Source: Neobacillus terrae
GTDB lineage: Bacteria; Bacillota; Bacilli; Bacillales; Cytobacillaceae
DNA: 64,000 bases
Assembly: GCF_011393025.1 (NCBI RefSeq)
Contig: NZ_JAAOEO010000001.1
Location: 1-64,000 of the forward strand
Reading direction: 5' to 3'
Shown: one piece after another, positions 52,802 to 61,462 of the stretch
Layout of the letters: the number at the start of each line of letters is the position of its first letter
Numbering within the stretch: position 1 is the stretch's first letter
Program-made: the position numbers and the translations under genes
Notes under the pieces: generated by a model
What the model was told of the DNA's origin: nothing
The model's database searches: none
Seen by the model: only the letters and a program-made list of their open reading frames with translations

Positions 52802-53581
52802 ATGCAAGACGAGCATTATAATGTAAAGATTGATGCCTTTGAAGGACCGCTTGATTTGCTTCTTCATTTGATCAATCGCCTTGAAATTGATATTTACGAT
52901 ATTCCGGTGGCTGAAATAACCGGACAATACTTAATGTATATACATACGATGAAGGATTTAAAGCTGGATGTTGCCAGTGAATATCTTGTTATGGCAGCTA
53001 CACTGCTTGCGATCAAAAGCAAAATGCTGCTCCCAAAGCATGAGGAAACTCTGGAAGATGAGGAAAACGAAATTCAGTATGAGGAAGATCCGCGTGATGA
53101 GCTTGTCGAAAGGCTAATTGAATACCGGAAATATAAAGAAGCAGCAAATGACCTTAAATCGCTTGAAGAGGAACGAAGCCTAATGTATACCAAGCCGCCA
53201 AGTGATTTGTCCGATTTTGCGAAAGACATCAAGCCGGAAAAAATAGATATGAATGTGTCACTCTATGATATGCTGAGTGCCTTTCAAAAGCTGATGCGCC
53301 GAAAAAAATTGCAAAGGCCAATGGCTACCAAAATAGCAAGGCAGGAAATATCGATTGAAAAGAGAATGGATGAAATTTTGTCTGATCTTAAGTCCTTTAA
53401 TGGGAGAAAAAGCTTTAATGATCTTTTCCCCTATCCCGACAAAGAGCATATAGTGATAACTTTTCTGGCAATCCTCGAATTGATTAAGAGAAAAGAAATA
53501 GATGTGGAACAGCAAGGGAACTTTGAGGAGATTTTTGTTGAAGCAATTGGGGAAGGAGTAAGGGAGATTGGAAATTATTAA
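52802..53581 (+). CDS. scpA: Segregation and condensation protein A
   Basis: From the ATG at 52802 (GGTGAGAG upstream) the protein has 259 residues. It is the kleisin subunit of the bacterial condensin (SMC–ScpA–ScpB) that compacts and separates chromosomes. The N-terminal [21 protein letters not shown] signature binds the SMC neck, and the winged-helix C terminus (about 180–259) binds the SMC cap. TTG and GTG starts 9–12 bases earlier are also possible. It overlaps scpB by 14 bases. Confidence 0.94.
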   Translation: MQDEHYNVKIDAFEGPLDLLLHLINRLEIDIYDIPVAEITGQYLMYIHTMKDLKLDVASEYLVMAATLLAIKSKMLLPKHEETLEDEENEIQYEEDPRDELVERLIEYRKYKEAANDLKSLEEERSLMYTKPPSDLSDFAKDIKPEKIDMNVSLYDMLSAFQKLMRRKKLQRPMATKIARQEISIEKRMDEILSDLKSFNGRKSFNDLFPYPDKEHIVITFLAILELIKRKEIDVEQQGNFEEIFVEAIGEGVREIGNY

Positions 53582-54152
53582 TTGGAAAAGCATACTCGAA
53601 AGCCTATTATTTGCTGCAGGTGATGAAGGTCTTTCCCTCAAGCAGATTGCGGAGGTCTTAGAGATAGAGTCTGAAACCGCAAGGGATATCATCGAAGATG
53701 TTAAAACAGAACTGGAACAAAACAAAGATCGGGGCATCATCATTGTCCAGTTGGCAGGTGTGTTTCAGCTTGCAACGAAAAAAGAAAATGCACCATATTT
53801 GAAAAAGCTGGTTGATTCCCCAGGAAACCATACCTTATCACAAGCAGCCCTTGAAACTTTGGCCATTATAGCCTACAGGCAGCCGATAACAAGAGTGGAA
53901 ATAGAAGAAATACGAGGCGTAAAAACAGAAAGGCCTATTCAGACTCTTATGGCTAAGGCTTTAATAAAGGAAGTAGGCAGGAATGAAGGTACTGGCCGTG
54001 CTTATCTATATGGAACCACTAAAGAATTCCTCGATTATTTTGGGTTAAAAAATATTGATGAGCTTCCACCTCTACCGGACAGAGTGGAGGAAGAATTTGA
54101 ACAGGAAGAGGCAGATTTATTCTTCGAAAAGTTCCAGGAAACAATGAAGTAA
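53568..54152 (+). CDS. scpB: Segregation and condensation protein B
   Basis: The 194-residue protein consists of two winged-helix domains, with the ScpB hallmark [24 protein letters not shown] (about 87–110). It dimerises and holds ScpA to form the condensin complex. The TTG start lies inside scpA behind AAGGAGTAAGGGAGA, so the two are translated together. Length is standard for the family. Confidence 0.94.
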   Translation: MEIINWKSILESLLFAAGDEGLSLKQIAEVLEIESETARDIIEDVKTELEQNKDRGIIIVQLAGVFQLATKKENAPYLKKLVDSPGNHTLSQAALETLAIIAYRQPITRVEIEEIRGVKTERPIQTLMAKALIKEVGRNEGTGRAYLYGTTKEFLDYFGLKNIDELPPLPDRVEEEFEQEEADLFFEKFQETMK

Positions 54153-54250
54153 TTGATGGTGCGGAAACGCTCTTAATTTTCAAACATTTTGATGATATTT
54201 GTGTTAAAATAAGGTGGACTCTTATAGGATAGTACAAGGGGGAGAAATCT

Positions 54251-54676
54251 TTGTTAATCAAAGAATGCAAGGGATACGAGCTCGTAAAGGAAAAATCAAA
54301 TACCTCGGAAGATTTCTTTAACAGAAGTGAAATAACCTTTATTGAAGAAGGGACAGAAAAAACTCTGCATGTTCTGTACGTCCGTTATTTTGATCAATTA
54401 TTCCCTGAATTTACTCCATTCACTCAGGAGCCAATTTTTACTGCTGGTTCACAGGAGGTAACATTTAAAGATACAGTAGCCCTCGTGTGCCTGTTGAAAA
54501 ATCCAGGCCTTCGACATAGAAAGAGGGTTTATATTAGTTCAAAGCAGGAGTTTGTTTCTTATTTCCAAGGTATAAATTTCGAAAAGCTGCCGGAAGTTTT
54601 CAACTCTTTGGGAACTCAAAATGGATATGAATTACGGTCTCCGCTCGAGTTTATTGCACAGCTAAAAGCAAATTGA
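54251..54676 (+). CDS. Hypothetical protein, 141 aa
   Basis: This soluble protein of unknown function has no recognised domain. The TTG start follows AGGGGGAGAAATC. It contains conserved-looking stretches (EGTEKTLHVLYVRYF, GLRHRKRVYI), but I cannot assign a family. It lies between scpB and ypuI, 18 bases before the latter, so it may be cotranscribed with it. No matching gene is known to me at this place in B. subtilis. Confidence 0.6.
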   Translation: MLIKECKGYELVKEKSNTSEDFFNRSEITFIEEGTEKTLHVLYVRYFDQLFPEFTPFTQEPIFTAGSQEVTFKDTVALVCLLKNPGLRHRKRVYISSKQEFVSYFQGINFEKLPEVFNSLGTQNGYELRSPLEFIAQLKAN

Positions 54677-54694
54677 TCATCCGGGGGTAAAATA

Positions 54695-55183
54695 GTGGCT
54701 AATACATTAGTAAAAACACAATTGAACGATGTTAAAAATTTTTTAGAAGCAACCCAATTCAAGCTAGAGGACTTTTTGAATGATACGACACTACAACAGC
54801 TTTCTTCGGGCAATGAGGACGATAAGGATTACTGCAAATTAATTCTCTCAAGTCTCAGGAAACTGCTTGTTAACTGTGAGGATACCCATGACGCATGTGC
54901 AGTAATATTAGGCAGCGAGCCTTTTCAGAAAGCTGCTGCTGAAAAAACCTTATATCGGATTTTCCATCAGTGCATTGAAGAATTTTTCTCTCCGAAAAAT
55001 GATGCATGGTATGAGGATAGCCGTTCTGCTTATACAGGAAAAAATTCAATTAAGTTTTACAAAGCAGTGCCGGAAGCTGTACAGCAGCTGGTAAAGAGTC
55101 TTGAAGCGGAATTCCAGCGTATGCGCGAAGAATTGGAATTCTATGAAACAGATTACCGGACTAAAATGATTCAATCTAAATAA
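54695..55183 (+). CDS. ypuI: YpuI family protein (DUF3907)
   Basis: The 162-residue helical protein corresponds to B. subtilis YpuI, directly following the scp genes. It has a DUF3907-type pattern including VKTQLNDVKNFLE near the start and FFSPKNDAWYEDSRSAYTGKNSIKF in the middle. The role is unknown. The start is GTG behind CCGGGGGTAAAAT. It ends at a strong terminator. Confidence 0.82.
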   Translation: MANTLVKTQLNDVKNFLEATQFKLEDFLNDTTLQQLSSGNEDDKDYCKLILSSLRKLLVNCEDTHDACAVILGSEPFQKAAAEKTLYRIFHQCIEEFFSPKNDAWYEDSRSAYTGKNSIKFYKAVPEAVQQLVKSLEAEFQRMREELEFYETDYRTKMIQSK

Positions 55184-55192
55184 ATTTTTTTA

Positions 55193-55232
55193 ATGGACTG
55201 TATTGCACTAAAGCAAATACAGTCCATTTTCT
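55193..55232 (+). terminator. Intrinsic terminator of ypuI
   Basis: AATGGACTGTATT pairs with AATACAGTCCATT around a short loop, followed by TTCTT. Confidence 0.8.
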
Positions 55233-55289
55233 TGTGCCTTTCTTTATCCTTTGTTTAAGTACTGTGTTAACATTTATTGTTGAATTTTT

Positions 55290-55660
55290 AAAGAGGGGGG
55301 AATCTGCTCTCTTTCCGCGGACGAAATGCCAAGTCCCCTCACTCGTTTCTACTGTTGGCTCTTGCCAGCCCATTATTCCTTGAACTAGCATCCTCGATTA
55401 AACACTGTACGAAGGAAATGCGAAGGCATTTTCGAAGAGTACCGGAAATTCCCTCAGAAACGACAACATCGTTAACATTAATTTTTTTATAAATAGTATC
55501 TGTTAAAGCACTTTTTTGTTTTTATCACTATTTTGATTGGAGAGAAAGGAGCGAGACTCCCGCGGAAAGCGAGCGTCTCGTGACAGGCAAACTGCGGCCT
55601 GTCCCTGCGATGATTCTTCAAGGGAGCTTTCCTTTGTGAAGCGGAAATCAACAGACATAT
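55290..55660. repeat. GC-rich dispersed repeat region between ypuI and sod
   Basis: I see no credible gene in 55184–55769. The region holds TCTGCTCTCTTTCCGCGGAC (from about 55303), an inverted relative of the post-lysA block (55410–55436: CGAAGGAAATGCGAAGGCAT and on), and GCGAGACTCCCGCGGAAAGC (55552–55571) with GAGCGTCTCG and AATCAACAGACAT. These are blocks of intergenic repeats common in Bacillaceae. Confidence 0.6.
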
Positions 55661-55769
55661 TTTACAGAGCCTTTCTAATAAGAACCCCTGCGACCATTTT
55701 TCATATTATAAAAATATCTCTATAAATGGGCTCAGTCTCTATAACAGTCCTACCTGAAAGGAGATATTT

Positions 55770-56660
55770 ATGGACCGTTTCCGTCAGTATGTTAATGAAT
55801 TATTCGAATGGAATGAGCAGATGAAAAATTTTCTGGAATCAGAGAACGATGGTGCAAGTACAGAGCTATGGGAAAGGCTGGAGTGGTTTACAGAGATCAT
55901 GGAGGGAGTCTCAGATCCTTTAAACAATAAAGATCTTCTGGATTTGCAGGAAAAGGCAGAGATGGTACATGAGGATTTTGAGAATTATTTTAAAAGAAAG
56001 CAGGAGATTGGCAATATATATGTCCATGAAACTGTACTGCCTCCTGGCGGCCATCACCTTCCCCCTCTTCCCTATGACTATAGTGCATTGGAGCCGGTAA
56101 TTTCAGAGGAAATTATGAAACTCCACCATGACAGGCATCATAAAAGCTATGTAGATGGCCTCAACAAAGCAGAAGTGAATTTGAAAAAGGCTAGAGACAC
56201 AAATGATTTTTCATTAGTTAAGCACTGGTCAAGGGAACTCGCTTTTCACGGTTCAGGCCATAATCTCCACACCATTTTCTGGTCAAATATGAGTCCAACC
56301 GGCGGGGGACAGCCAAAAGGGCTGCTGCTTTCAAGCATAGAAAGCTATTTTGGCAGTTTTGAAGCATTTAAAAAACATTTTACAGAGGCAGCTAAGCAGG
56401 TCGAGGGGAATGGATGGACTCTGCTGGTATGGTCTCCAAGGTCAAGGCATTTGGAAGTCTTACAAACAGAAAAACATATGGACTTTGCACAATGGGACGC
56501 AATTCCCTTGCTTGTCTTGGATGTCTGGGAGCATGCTTATTACCTGCAATATAAAAATAACCGTACAGAATATATTGAAAATTGGTGGAAGATTGTTGAT
56601 TGGGAAAATGTAAAAAACAGATTTGAAAAAGCAAGAGAACTAAAATGGCCTGTAATTTAA
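55770..56660 (+). CDS. sodF: Fe/Mn-type superoxide dismutase with N-terminal extension
   Basis: The 296-residue protein has about 90 extra residues before the normal SOD start. The extension is acidic and helical, like that of B. subtilis SodF. The dismutase domain runs from about LPPLPYDYSALEP to the end. Metal ligands are visible as the His of MKLHHDRHHKSYV, the His in LAFHGSGHNLHTIFW, and the Asp and His of DVWEHAYYLQY. It converts superoxide to peroxide and oxygen. The ATG follows AAAGGAGATATTT. Whether iron or manganese is used cannot be settled here. Confidence 0.9.
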   Translation: MDRFRQYVNELFEWNEQMKNFLESENDGASTELWERLEWFTEIMEGVSDPLNNKDLLDLQEKAEMVHEDFENYFKRKQEIGNIYVHETVLPPGGHHLPPLPYDYSALEPVISEEIMKLHHDRHHKSYVDGLNKAEVNLKKARDTNDFSLVKHWSRELAFHGSGHNLHTIFWSNMSPTGGGQPKGLLLSSIESYFGSFEAFKKHFTEAAKQVEGNGWTLLVWSPRSRHLEVLQTEKHMDFAQWDAIPLLVLDVWEHAYYLQYKNNRTEYIENWWKIVDWENVKNRFEKARELKWPVI

Positions 56661-56714
56661 ATCAAGTATTGCCTGTTTGTTTATCATTTTACCCATTAAA
56701 TAAGTATTATTTCT

Positions 56715-56744
56715 GACCGTTCAGGAAGTCCTGGACGGTTTTTT
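56715..56744 (+). terminator. Intrinsic terminator of sodF
   Basis: ACCGTTCAGGA and TCCTGGACGGT pair with one mismatch, followed by TTTTTT. Confidence 0.75.
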
Positions 56745-56745
56745 G

Positions 56746-56773
56746 TCATATCAGCCTTTGTCCAGCATAAACT
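56746..56773 (+). promoter_or_regulatory. SigE-type promoter of dacB–spmA–spmB
   Basis: TCATATC (56746–56752) and CATAAACT (56766–56773) are 13 bases apart, close to the SigE consensus. It lies right after the sodF terminator and 33 bases before dacB, which is known to be SigE-driven. Confidence 0.65.
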
Positions 56774-56805
56774 TGTACAAACATATAAGGAGACGAGGTT
56801 ATCAA

Positions 56806-57945
56806 ATGGTTAGGATCAGGAAACCAGGCATACTTGCTCTCATTGTCTCGCTTTTCATTGCTTTCCTTCCCCATTATGCGGATGCATCGGAAACGATGAG
56901 CGCAAAAAGTGCCATCTTAATGGAACAAAAAACCGGAAGGGTGTTATATGAAAAAAACGCACATAAAATAAGCAGGATTGCGAGCATTACAAAAATTATG
57001 ACAGCAATCCTGGCCATTGAATCAGGAAAGATGGATCGTTATGTAAAGGTAAGTGAATCAGCAGCAGGAACGGAGGGTTCATCCATATATTTAAAACCAG
57101 GCGAAAAGATAAAGCTGAGGGATCTTGTATATGGCCTTATGCTAAGATCGGGAAATGATGCTGCAGCTGCCATCGCTGAATATGTTGGGGGCAGCCTTGA
57201 TGGCTTTGCATTTCTAATGAACCAAAAAGCAAGAGAAATAGGCATGGAGAATACTCATTTCTCTAACCCGCATGGTCTCGATGACCATGAGAACCATTAC
57301 TCAACTGCCTATGATATGGCTCTTTTGACCAGGTATGCTATGCAAAACCCTGAATATCAAAAAATATCCTCAGCCAAGTCACATCGGGCACCAAATCCTG
57401 GTGAGCAATGGGATCGTGTCTGGAAAAATAAAAATCGCCTCCTTTCCAAATATGAATACTGTACAGGAGGAAAGACTGGTTATACAAAAAGGGCAAAAAG
57501 AACATTAGTAACAACTGCCCAAAAAGGTGATATGCAGCTGATTGCAGTAACACTAAATGCACCAGATGATTGGAACGATCATATATCGATGTTTGAAACA
57601 GGGTTCGGAAATTATGATATGGTAGAGGTATTATCCAAAGGAACAATTGAACCTGAGGGGAATCCATATAAGAAGGAACGTTTATTTCTAAAAAAGTCAG
57701 TAGTTTATCCTGCAAAAGAAAATGAGATGAATTTATTTGAGGTAAAATACAAAATTGAAAAAATTAAGCTTGGAAAAAGCAAACAGCCTAAAATAGCTGG
57801 AAAAGCAATTGTATTTTTTGATGGAAAAGAGGTAAATCAGGTCCCTATTTATCTTGGGAAAAAACCAAAGGCAAAAAAGACTAGTTTTATAAGTTCCTTA
57901 AAAGAAATACTTTTTTCCTTTACGGGTGTGAATGCCAATGGTTAA
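56806..57945 (+). CDS. dacB: D-alanyl-D-alanine carboxypeptidase DacB (PBP5*)
   Basis: From the ATG at 56806 (AAGGAGACGAGG upstream) the protein has 379 residues, close to the B. subtilis 382. A signal peptide ends near HYADA (about 27). The active-site motifs are S60-I-T-K63, S115-G-N117 and K223-T-G225. It trims peptide side chains of the spore cortex from the mother-cell side and limits cross-linking. The end overlaps spmA by eight bases, and the three genes form an operon. Confidence 0.93.
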   Translation: MVRIRKPGILALIVSLFIAFLPHYADASETMSAKSAILMEQKTGRVLYEKNAHKISRIASITKIMTAILAIESGKMDRYVKVSESAAGTEGSSIYLKPGEKIKLRDLVYGLMLRSGNDAAAAIAEYVGGSLDGFAFLMNQKAREIGMENTHFSNPHGLDDHENHYSTAYDMALLTRYAMQNPEYQKISSAKSHRAPNPGEQWDRVWKNKNRLLSKYEYCTGGKTGYTKRAKRTLVTTAQKGDMQLIAVTLNAPDDWNDHISMFETGFGNYDMVEVLSKGTIEPEGNPYKKERLFLKKSVVYPAKENEMNLFEVKYKIEKIKLGKSKQPKIAGKAIVFFDGKEVNQVPIYLGKKPKAKKTSFISSLKEILFSFTGVNANG

Positions 57946-58525
57946 CTACATATGGGTTGGCATGACGATTATAGGAATCATATTTGGCATTGCCAATGGA
58001 ACAATGGATGAAGTAAACAAAGCAATTTTTAAAGGCGCGGCGGATGCCGTAACACTTTGTATCGGGCTGATCAGCATACTGGTTTTTTGGCTGGGGATGA
58101 TGAAAATAGCCGAGGAGTCAGGATTGCTTGAGAAACTTTCTAGTTTTTTCAGACCTGTTGTTAAATGGCTTTTTCCGGAAGTACCGGTTAGGCACCCGGC
58201 AATGGGATATATACTATCCAATATTATTGCTAATATGTTTGGATTGGGAAATGCAGCAACACCTTTAGGTATCAAGGCAATGGAGCAGCTTAAAGAGCTT
58301 AATGGAGGAAAGGATTATGCCAGCCGGTCAATGGTTACCTTTCTTGCAATAAACACCTCAAGTATCACCCTTATTCCGACCACGGTCATCGCCATAAGGA
58401 TGAATTACCATTCGGCTTCTCCTACAGAAATTGTAGTACCAACCCTTATTGCCACCATCATTTCCGCCATATGCGGAATATTAATAGACCGTTATTTTTA
58501 TTACCGCAGAAGCCGTAAAGGGTGA
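57938..58525 (+). CDS. spmA: Spore maturation protein A
   Basis: From the ATG at 57938 the protein has 195 residues with four or five membrane helices. It starts MVNYIWVGM like B. subtilis SpmA and has the nucleoside-recognition-domain motif (GLGNAATPLGIKAME). With SpmB it is needed for full dehydration of the spore core. The start lies inside dacB, and an ATG six bases earlier is too near the binding site GGTGTG. Confidence 0.92.
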   Translation: MVNYIWVGMTIIGIIFGIANGTMDEVNKAIFKGAADAVTLCIGLISILVFWLGMMKIAEESGLLEKLSSFFRPVVKWLFPEVPVRHPAMGYILSNIIANMFGLGNAATPLGIKAMEQLKELNGGKDYASRSMVTFLAINTSSITLIPTTVIAIRMNYHSASPTEIVVPTLIATIISAICGILIDRYFYYRRSRKG

Positions 58526-58530
58526 ATAGC

Positions 58531-59061
58531 ATGGGTATACTTTCGCTTATTTCTCTATGGTTTATTCCCATTTTAATTGGGTTTATTCTATTATATGGAA
58601 CCTTTAAAGGTGTTCCGACCTATGAAAGCTTCGTTGAAGGCGGCAAGGAAGGAATTAAGATTGCCATATCTATTATTCCCTTTCTTGTTGGTATGCTCGT
58701 TGCCATTTCTGTATTCCGTGCTTCCGGAGCACTAGATTATTTAATGGAGTTTATACGGCCTGCTTTAAAAAGTATTGGTGTGCCAGCTGAAATTGTACCA
58801 CTGGCTATTATTCGACCAATTTCTGGTACTGCTGCACTTGGGATGACAGCCGATTTGATAGCAGCTCATGGTCCAGATTCCTTTATTGGCAGATTGGCCT
58901 CTGTTTTGCAGGGAAGCACCGATACAACATTTTATGTACTAACTGTTTATTTTGGAGCAGTTGGAATACGGAAAATGGGCGATGCATTAAAAGTTGGACT
59001 GTTGGCAGATGTTGCTGGAATTGCTGCAGCAATTTTAGTTGTCGTGTATATTTGGTACTAA
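58531..59061 (+). CDS. spmB: Spore maturation protein B
   Basis: From the ATG at 58531 (AAAGGGTGA upstream) the protein has 176 residues with four membrane helices and the second half of the nucleoside-recognition fold (IRPISGTAALGMTADLIAAH). It acts with SpmA in spore core dehydration. A GTG at 58522 overlaps spmA and is less likely. The terminator 59080–59124 ends the operon. Confidence 0.92.
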   Translation: MGILSLISLWFIPILIGFILLYGTFKGVPTYESFVEGGKEGIKIAISIIPFLVGMLVAISVFRASGALDYLMEFIRPALKSIGVPAEIVPLAIIRPISGTAALGMTADLIAAHGPDSFIGRLASVLQGSTDTTFYVLTVYFGAVGIRKMGDALKVGLLADVAGIAAAILVVVYIWY

Positions 59062-59079
59062 GAAAAATTTCAACAATAA

Positions 59080-59124
59080 AGAAACCGGTTTATGTGGATC
59101 CTAAGTACACATAATCCGGTTTTT
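59080..59124 (+). terminator. Intrinsic terminator of dacB–spmA–spmB
   Basis: AAACCGG, TTATGTG, CACATAA and CCGGTTTTT form a two-part stem. Confidence 0.75.
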
Positions 59125-59163
59125 ATATTTTGATAAGAAAGTATATAGTTTTACCTTTTAAAT

Positions 59164-59443
59164 TGTCTAGCTCCAGCGCCCAGCGAGTTTTCATCTCTGT
59201 AAAGCTTCCTTGAGTATCTTGCATCAAGTATGACCTTTAGGTGATACTTGGTGCAGCTAGTGTCCATCCCGCTTCTCCCTACGATAAGTCAACATCGAAA
59301 TGCTTTGCATTTCGTGTATCCTTTATCTCAGTCGAAGTGGAGGCCCGCAGGACGCGGGTCAGAAAGGCGTTGCCAAAGGACGTGGCGACCTTAGCCTTTC
59401 TTCAAATGGCCATACGTCGCTGAACGGGCGCTTGCGCTTTTCT
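59164..59443 (+). repeat. GTCTAGCTCC dispersed repeat, long copy
   Basis: It opens GTCTAGCTCCAGCGCCCAGC, includes the CTAGTGTCCATCCCGCTTCT block, an inner hairpin (GAAATGC and GCATTTC, 59295–59313), and closes CGCTGAACGGGCGCTTGCGC. It is the longest form in the window. Confidence 0.75.
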
Positions 59444-59480
59444 TATTTGGCAGTGCGGTGATTCCGGAAAACTCCTATAA

Positions 59481-59630
59481 GTTCCTGCCTCATAGAATAT
59501 TCAAAGAAACCTACCTTCAGCTCGTCGAAAATCAGCATGCACCTGGCCACAGATGTATCTCCTGAAGTTACCTTCATGCAGAAGCTTGCCCACCCGCGTA
59601 AAGCGAGCGCCGGGAGCGGAAATCAACAGC
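59481..59630 (+). repeat. GTCTAGCTCC dispersed repeat, 5'-truncated copy
   Basis: It starts inside the element (CATAGAATATTCAAAGAAAC), includes CAGCTCGTCGAAAATCAGCA, and ends in the GCGTAAAGCGAGCGCCGGGA block followed by AATCAACAG. It lies in tandem with the long copy. Confidence 0.6.
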
Positions 59631-59661
59631 CAAGCTTAATCAGTAGAGGTACTATAATCAA

Positions 59662-59874
59662 TTAATATAAAAAATTCTTATTCTGTTCAACTACATATTT
59701 AATTGCAAGTTCTATTGCTGTCCGCTGCAATTCATGAACAGCAAAACCTTTTGCACTTTGCTTAATATCTGCCTGTACTGCATGAACATAGTACTTTCCT
59801 TCTTTTCTCCAAACGTCCAACACAAACGCACCAGATTCATTATGGAAGGCGAATCTTTCAACATTATAAACCAC
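59662..59874 (-). CDS. Hypothetical protein, 70 aa
   Basis: The preferred start is the GTG at 59874, which has GGAGGGG at ideal spacing; a TTG at 59901 would place that site inside the gene. The soluble 70-residue protein has an early strand pattern (VVYNVERFAFHNESGAFVLDVW) and a helix near the end (FAVHELQRTAIELAIKYVV). I recognise no family. It lies between the repeat region and rluB on the opposite strand. Confidence 0.6.
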   Translation of the reverse strand: MVYNVERFAFHNESGAFVLDVWRKEGKYYVHAVQADIKQSAKGFAVHELQRTAIELAIKYVVEQNKNFLY

Positions 59875-60098
59875 TCTGTTCCCCTCCAATCTTATTCTCA
59901 AAAATTCTATTGCGAAAATTTTAAGGAAATTTTAATTTAATTGCAAATGATAGCCTGCACGGCGGTACAAACAGGCAGTTGTATTTTTACTGGATAAAAT
60001 AACCGTTACTTTGAAATTAGACAAACTTATGTCATAATTCTAGAGGATAGAAATGATGAACATATCTTTTAGCAGTATAATGTTTGGAGTGAAGATAA

Positions 60099-60836
60099 AT
60101 GGATAGATTGCAGAAAGTAATCGCAGGGGCTGGAATAGCCTCAAGAAGAAAAGCTGAAGAACTGATTCTGGATGGACGGGTAAAGGTTAATGGCAAAGTA
60201 GTAAAAGAACTGGGCACAAAGGTTGGGCCATCAGATAAAGTTGAAGTAAACGAAATTCCAATTGAAAAAGAGGAACCTGTTTATTTCCTCATGTACAAGC
60301 CGCGAGGCGTAATTTCCAGTGTTAAGGATGAAAAAGGCCGTAAAGTAGTTACTGACTTTTTTCATGAAATTAAAGAACGAATCTATCCTGTCGGAAGGCT
60401 GGATTACGATACTTCTGGATTATTGCTTCTAACAAATGATGGGGAATTTGCTAACCTTCTTATGCACCCTAGGAATCAAATTGATAAGGTATACGTGGCG
60501 AAATTAGAAGGTATCCCATCAAAGGAAAATTTGAGAAAGCTTGAAAAAGGTGTTCAGCTTGAGGATGGAAAAACGGCACCGGCTACGGTGAAGCTTTTGT
60601 CTATGGATAAAAAGAAGCAAACCTCAATAATTGAAATCACTATACATGAAGGCCGAAACCGGCAGGTAAGAAGGATGTTCGAAAAAATCGGTCATAGAGT
60701 TTTGAAACTAAAGAGGGAACGTTATGCTTTTTTAACTCTTGGTGGTCTTAAAACAGGAGAGGCACGTGAATTAACTCACCATGAGGTAAAACAATTACGT
60801 GCGGCTGCACAGGAATCAGTTAATAAAAATTCATAA
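60099..60836 (+). CDS. rluB: 23S rRNA pseudouridine synthase RluB
   Basis: The 245-residue protein has an S4 RNA-binding domain at 1–60 (LQKVIAGAGIASRRKAEELI). The RsuA/RluB-type catalytic domain follows, with Asp102 in GRLDYDTSGLLLLTNDGE and the later EGRNRQVRRMFE. It makes a pseudouridine in helix 89 of 23S rRNA. The ATG follows TTTGGAGTGAAGATAA. Position between spmB and resA matches B. subtilis ypuL. Confidence 0.95.
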   Translation: MDRLQKVIAGAGIASRRKAEELILDGRVKVNGKVVKELGTKVGPSDKVEVNEIPIEKEEPVYFLMYKPRGVISSVKDEKGRKVVTDFFHEIKERIYPVGRLDYDTSGLLLLTNDGEFANLLMHPRNQIDKVYVAKLEGIPSKENLRKLEKGVQLEDGKTAPATVKLLSMDKKKQTSIIEITIHEGRNRQVRRMFEKIGHRVLKLKRERYAFLTLGGLKTGEARELTHHEVKQLRAAAQESVNKNS

Positions 60837-60919
60837 AATATTCACAATTAATATTTACACTATAGGTATAATGAAAAATGGTATAATTCAACTGAATATA
60901 GGGAGCTGGGGGTTTTTTT

Positions 60920-61444
60920 GTGAAAAAACGGCGTTTATATGTCAGAAGCATCATCTTGTTCGTTTTGCTGGCGGCCGTGGCTTATACGCTTTATGCGAAC
61001 TTTACAAAGGACAATACAATGAAAGTGGCCGTTGGGGAAAAGGCACCTGATTTTGTATTGACGGATATGAATGGTCAAAAACACCGTTTGTCTGATTATA
61101 AAGGCCAGGGCGTATTCCTGAACTTTTGGGGAACCTGGTGCAAGCCATGCGAAACTGAAATGCCATATATAAACAACCAATATCATCAATACAAGGAAAA
61201 AGGTATCGAAGTTCTCGCTGTTGATATTAAGGAATCGAATGTGGCTGTAACTAAGTTTGCTGAGAGGCATTCTCTTGATTTTCCTATCATGATTGACAGA
61301 GATGAACAGGTAATGACTGAATACGGAATCGACCCTTTGCCTGCAACATTTTTAATAGATAAAAATGGGGTTGTAGTGAAATATCATACGGGCCAGCTTA
61401 CAGAAAAAGAGGCTAAAGATTTTATGGAGCAAATCAAACCGTAA
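60920..61444 (+). CDS. resA: Thiol-disulfide oxidoreductase ResA
   Basis: The 174-residue protein has one N-terminal membrane anchor (about 8–27) and an extracellular thioredoxin fold. The active site is Cys74-Lys-Pro-Cys77 (B. subtilis has CEPC), with Glu80 nearby and the cis-Pro in LPATFLI. It reduces the haem-binding cysteines of apocytochrome c for maturation. The start is GTG behind GGGAGCTGGGGG. It heads the resABC operon for cytochrome c biogenesis. Confidence 0.94.
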   Translation: MKKRRLYVRSIILFVLLAAVAYTLYANFTKDNTMKVAVGEKAPDFVLTDMNGQKHRLSDYKGQGVFLNFWGTWCKPCETEMPYINNQYHQYKEKGIEVLAVDIKESNVAVTKFAERHSLDFPIMIDRDEQVMTEYGIDPLPATFLIDKNGVVVKYHTGQLTEKEAKDFMEQIKP

Positions 61445-61462
61445 TTATGAGGAGTTTTAATC

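Noticed and set aside
59241..59423. 60-residue open frame in the repeat region
   Set aside because: It lies wholly inside a copy of the GTCTAGCTCC repeat, has no binding site and matches no protein pattern.
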